Shown here: piece after piece, positions 60,570-64,000 of the stretch
How positions within the stretch are numbered: position 1 is the stretch's first letter
How the letters are laid out: each line of letters starts with the position of its first letter
Notes under the pieces: model-generated
What the model saw: only the letters and a program-made list of their open reading frames with translations
Databases searched by the model: none
Told to the model about the DNA's origin: nothing
Position numbers and translations under genes: made by a program
Assembly: GCA_038277395.1 (NCBI GenBank)
Contig: CM076191.1
Coordinates: 177,614,552 to 177,678,551 of the forward strand
Direction: 5' to 3'
DNA length: 64,000 bases
DNA from: Dryocosmus kuriphilus
Lineage: Eukaryota > Arthropoda > Insecta > Hymenoptera > Cynipidae

Positions 60570-60822
60570 TTTGTTTAAATTTCTTCCATTTAAATTATGA
60601 GATATACTTTTTCTACAAAATTAGCAATTTTCACCAATTCGTGTCCAATTTTCCTGTGCTATTTTTGGAATTATTCCAACAAAATGTAAATTTATTCATT
60701 TTTTTCAGAATTTTTTCCATTTAAATTATGAAATATATTTTTCCTAGAAAATTATAAATTTTTCCCAATTTTTGTTCAATTTTCCCCATACAGTTTTTCG
60801 AATTTATTTTAGAAAAACCTCG
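60570..60822. repeat. Tandem repeat of about 118 bp, left part
   Basis: Two units share TTCCATTTAAATTATGA, TTTTTCTAGAAAATT-like and CCAATTTTTGTTCAATTTTCC words. Two further units follow the inserted foldback at 62085-62330, so a four-unit array appears to have been split by that insertion. Confidence 0.6.
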
Positions 60823-61132
60823 GTTTGACCTTGACCATTGCATTGAAGGTCATATCAAGGTCAAATTCAATTTTTTAAGTGGGAAGTCCCATTTGTTATT
60901 GCGGATTTGGAAAGAGCAGGGAATTTTACGTTCAAGTATGACCTTGACCATATCCTTGACAATGAGCTTCAAGGTAATTTCAAGGTCAAACTTGTTTTTT
61001 CAAATGGAAACCCCTTTCAATTTTTTTAATGGGAAGCCCCATTTTTTATTGCGGATTTAGAAAGAGCAGGAAATTTTACGTTCAAGTGTGACCTTGACCA
61101 TGTCCTTGACCATGACCTTCAGTGTGATTCCA

Positions 61133-61294
61133 AGGTACGTTACTAAGCCACGAGATTTAGAAGATGTAAGAGAAAAAATAGTCAATGCTTGCGCTGATAT
61201 TAGACCTGATATGATAAGAGGTGCGACAGAAAATTTTTATGTCCGTCTAGGAGCTGCCAGGACTTTGGTGGAGAACATTTTGAACACAGTTTAA
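61133..61294 (+). pseudogene. C-terminal fragment of a Tc1/mariner-type transposase
   Basis: The frame reads YVTKPRDLEDVREKIVNACA, then RPDMIRGATENFYVRLGAAR, and ends LVENILNTV at a stop. This pattern, a K-P-x-x-L-x-x-L/V-like start, a short helix with I-x-x-A/I, then M-x-x-x-x-x-NF-x-x-RL, is the usual C-terminus of Tc1/mariner (IS630 superfamily) transposases downstream of the third catalytic residue. Everything upstream, including HTH and catalytic residues, is missing, replaced by the left-arm repeat. It is a captured or residual fragment, perhaps from the element that originally moved the foldback. Confidence 0.6.
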
Positions 61295-61298
61295 GCCT

Positions 61299-61395
61299 TG
61301 CCCTAACTGGCCGGGATCGTTGGCCTTGTCTTAAATGGACGGACCATCTCCTTGCCTTAACCGGCCGGGCCATCTCCTTGCCTTAACTGACTGAA
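61299..61395. repeat. Minisatellite of about 26 bp
   Basis: Three to four units begin CCTTGCCTTAACCGGCCGGG or a variant and continue CCATCT. They directly follow the transposase stop. Confidence 0.7.
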
Positions 61396-62084
61396 AACGC
61401 TAGGAGGTACCCTACAGTGGCTGTAATTTTTCAAAATTCTTTAAAAAATCTTTTTAAAATGACCTTGAAAGACTGAATCAAGACCAAGACCATGATTATG
61501 GATCAAGTCACACTTGAAGCTTAAATTCCCTGCTCTTTCCAAATCCGCAATAAAAAATGGGGGGGTTCCCATTTGAAAAAACAAGTGTGACCTTGGAATT
61601 ACCATGAAGGTCATGGTCAAGGTTAAACTTGAAGATAAAATTTCCTGCCCTTTCCACATCCACAATGAAAAATAGGGGTTCCCATTTGAAAAAACAAGTT
61701 TGACCTTGTAATGACCTTGAAGATCATGGTTAAGGACATAGTCTAGGTCATATTTGAACGTAAAATTTCCTGCTCTTTCCAAATCCGTAATAAAAAATGG
61801 GGCTTTCCATTTAAAAAATTGAAAGGGGTTCCCATTTGAAAAAACAAGTTTGACCTTGAAATGACCTTGAAGATCATGGTCAAGGACATGGTCAAGGTCA
61901 CACTTGAACATAAAATTTTTTGCTCTTTCCAAATCCGCAATAAAAAATGGGGCTTCCCATTTAAAAAATTGAACTTGACCTTGATATGACCTTCAAGGTC
62001 ATGGTCAAGGTCAAACGGCAAAAAAAATTCATTCCTGATGAGTTATTCAGGGGCTTCCATAATTTGGTGCCACCCTGTATAATT

Positions 62085-62335
62085 AAATATGCTTTTCCAA
62101 CAAAATTGACTATTTTTCCCAATTCTTGTTCAATTTTTCTTATATAATACAACTTTGAAAATTACCTTAGCAAAATAGAAATGTATTCGTTTGTTTTTAA
62201 ATTTTTCATTTAAATCGTGAAATATGCCTTTTCTACAAAATTTACTAGTTTTTCCAATTCTTAGCCAATTTTCCCTCTACAATTTTGGAAATTCTTCCAG
62301 TAGAATGGAAATTTATGCAGCTTTACCGGATTTTT
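62085..62335. repeat. Tandem repeat of about 118 bp, right part
   Basis: Two more units with TTTCATTTAAATCGTGAAAT and CCAATTCTTAGCCAATTTTC continue the array at 60570-60822. A word CCACCCTGTATA just upstream (about 62071-62082) looks like the end of another TIR element, but no partner end was found. Confidence 0.55.
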
Positions 62336-62496
62336 ACATTCTCATCAGAGAAGGTATTAGATTTATGCAAAATTTGACTTTCGCGGATTTCATGAAATCT
62401 CCACGTTTTAAGACCTCCTGAATCCGAAAAAATGGTTTTTACGACCGTGTCTGTCTGTCTGTTGGCGTTGTCGTCGTTGTTGTCGTTGTCGTCGTT

Positions 62497-62528
<32 letters not shown>

Positions 62529-63647
62529 CTGTTCCCACGATAACTTTCGAAGGACTAATCGGATTGGATTGCGCTTTGGCACACTACTTTAAGGTCCAAA
62601 AAGAAAGGACGAGTTCGTTAACCAGCGGTTTTTGACCAACGGTTATGGTTTTATCCATCAAAAACGGTTTACACAAAATCAAGAAATTCATTTTCCGACT
62701 AAACTATAAGAGATACAAAAAAAATGTGAGGAAGTAAAATTGTTCCTCTCAAAAAAATCTACAAATTTTGTCTTAACCATTTTTCGATAAAATGAACGGT
62801 TTTTGTTTTAATCAAGAAAACGCTCTTAAAATTAAAAAACTGTGATTTCCTGCCAAAATATTCAAGATACAACAAAATGATAGAAAACAAAGTTGTTCAA
62901 TTTAAAAAGATCTACAAATTTTGTTTCAACCATTTTTTGATAAAATGCACGATTTTTGTTTTAATCGATAAAACGTTATTAAAAATTAAAAATTTCAAAT
63001 TTCACGCCAAACTATGAAGGATGCGGAAAAATAATAAGAAGCAAAGTTGTTCACCTCAAAATGATCTACAAATTTGCTCTCTACCATTTTTTTGAGCAGA
63101 CGCGTATCTTTTGAGTTATTCGTGAAATATGTTATGAAATATAAAGAAAACCACTTTTCAGCAAAACTATGCAAGATATGAGAAATTATTAAGAAGCAGA
63201 ATTGTTCACCTTGGAAAGAGCTACAAAATTTATTTATAAGACTCATCGTTTTACTTTTAAGAATCGAAATCCTGTATTGTGAAAATCTGGAAAATCACAA
63301 AAACCTTTACCAACCTACAATGTGTTTTAAAAAAATGTAATTGTCGAGCGCAAAGTGCGAGTGTCATGATGAGAATGTATTCCGTAAGGTCGATAGAGCC
63401 TTAATTAAATAATTTCTTTTATAATTTTTAATAAAAAAATCAAATGTAACAATCTCATTAAAAGTAGGTGTTTTGAAATTTTAAGATCCACGTAACGAAT
63501 ACTGAGCAGGATGGTGCAAGGATCAAAAACATCCGAGCGCGAAGCGCGAGATTTAAATATATCGGAGCGCAAAGCCCGCCGACCACTAGACCGCGCGCCC
63601 TAGGCGCACTGATACTTCGCGCGAAGTAGCCCGTGAAGCGGTTAGAT
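62336..63647 (-). mobile_element. GCGCG/CGT family element, complete copy in tandem with the next
   Basis: It has ACATTCTCATCAGAGAAGG, the trinucleotide block (about 62463-62530), four internal units and ORF-A (62995-63246). A decayed palindrome block follows (GAGCGCGAAGCGCGAG, GCGCGCCCTAGGCGCAC), with an extra stretch at 63425-63530 not seen in the other copies. The terminal hairpin is mutated (AGCCCGTGAAGCGGTT). ORF-B (62323-62538) has lost its usual start. The 3' T run abuts the next copy. Confidence 0.8.
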
Positions 63648-63651
63648 TTTT

Positions 63652-64000
63652 ACGTTCTGATCAGAGAAGGTATTAGATTTATGTAAAATTTGACTTTCGC
63701 GGATTTCATGAAAACTCCACGTTTTGAGACCTCCTGAATCCGAGAAAATGGTTTTTACGACGGTGTCTGTCTGTCTGTTGTCGTCGTCGTCGTTGTCGTT
63801 GTCGTTGGAGTCTGTTCCCACGATAACTTTCGAAGGACTAGATTGGATTGCGCTTCGGTACACTTCTTTATGGGGTAAAAAGAAAGGACAAGTTCGTTAA
63901 CCAGCGATTTTTGACCAACGGTTATGGTTTTATCCGCATCAAAAACGGTTTTCACAAAATAAAAAAATCCATTTTCCGGCTAAACTATGAGAGATACAAA
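63652..64000 (-). mobile_element. GCGCG/CGT family element, cut by the window edge
   Basis: It begins with ACGTTCTGATCAGAGAAGG (a mutated terminus) immediately after the T run of the preceding copy. It contains the trinucleotide block (about 63779-63805) and ORF-B in two frames (63642-63863 and 63755-63955, so one frameshift), and runs out of the window inside the first internal unit. Confidence 0.75.

Larger units (their letters stand above)
60823..62016. mobile_element. Foldback element of tandem TCAAGGTCA units with transposase remnant
   Basis: The left arm (60823-61140) and right arm (61440-62016) are inverted relative to each other and built from units of about 190 bp. The unit order is TTTGACCTTGACC, AAGGTCATATCAAGGTCAA, TGGGAAGCCCCATTTTTTAT, TGCGGATTTGGAAAGAGCAG and TTTTACGTTCAAG. 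About two units lie on the left and three to four on the right. The exact word TCAAGGTCA or its inverse occurs about a dozen times. The centre holds a DDE transposase C-terminal fragment and a small minisatellite. The 163-codon minus frame 61441-61932 is a read-through of the units. Confidence 0.75.

Noticed and set aside
61441..61932. 163-codon minus-strand open frame
   Set aside because: It is the tandem TCAAGGTCA units read in one frame. The peptide repeats with the DNA unit and has no independent support as a gene.

Overview
The window looks like nuclear DNA of an insect or another arthropod. It is AT-rich, has no bacterial-type gene density, and is built almost entirely from degraded transposable elements. 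A mariner transposase pseudogene, a frameshifted non-LTR retrotransposon, a tRNA-derived SINE, 5S-rRNA-like repeats, hAT-type and TA-flanked MITEs and very long foldback palindromes all occur. A large, repeat-rich hymenopteran-type genome would fit, but the sequence does not prove the order. I see no complete host protein-coding gene. The best host coding candidate is a short terminal exon at 32030-32214, with a textbook splice acceptor, 60 open codons and a double stop; its product is unrecognised.

Layout. 1-8350: sparse intergenic DNA with a TA-flanked foldback MITE (1203-1390), a TA-flanked terminal-inverted-repeat (TIR) element (3052-3945) and a 20-bp minisatellite (about 5800-6420). 8358-10950: a 5'-truncated LINE on the minus strand. 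11482-15000: a TIR element, a GC-richer unique island and a nested foldback. 15442-17445 and 20783-21957: the first copies of a distinctive family, called here the GCGCG/CGT family. It has an ACATTCTCATC terminal motif, a GTC/GTT trinucleotide core, four internal units of about 155 bp, CG-rich palindromes and a terminal GC hairpin. 22392-22653: a hAT MITE with a perfect 8-bp target-site duplication (TSD). 26916-30643: several foldbacks and the mariner. 32457-41630: the densest run of MITEs, palindromes, SINEs and 5S/tRNA-like units. 43735-45822: a second 5S-like unit and two adjoining palindromes that share a modular hairpin. 47720-49911: tandem units, a GCGCG/CGT fragment and a full-length SINE with a 12-bp TSD. 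53101-56748: another GCGCG/CGT copy beside a foldback of about 2.2 kb whose arms are satellite arrays. 59321-64000: three more GCGCG/CGT copies, the last two head to tail, around a foldback packed with TCAAGGTCA nuclear-receptor half-sites and carrying a transposase C-terminal fragment.

Relations. The LINE (8358-10950) and the tRNA-derived SINE (49571-49911, and a truncated copy at 36231-36520) share the same 3' tail with a small stem-loop. This is the signature of a SINE mobilised by its partner LINE. The GCGCG/CGT family has the architecture of HINE/DINE-1-type non-autonomous Helentrons: subterminal inverted repeats, a microsatellite core, a terminal hairpin and insertion in T runs. I consider it the most interesting system here. 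Several other repeats are foldbacks whose arms are themselves tandem arrays, and they would form long double-stranded RNA if transcribed.
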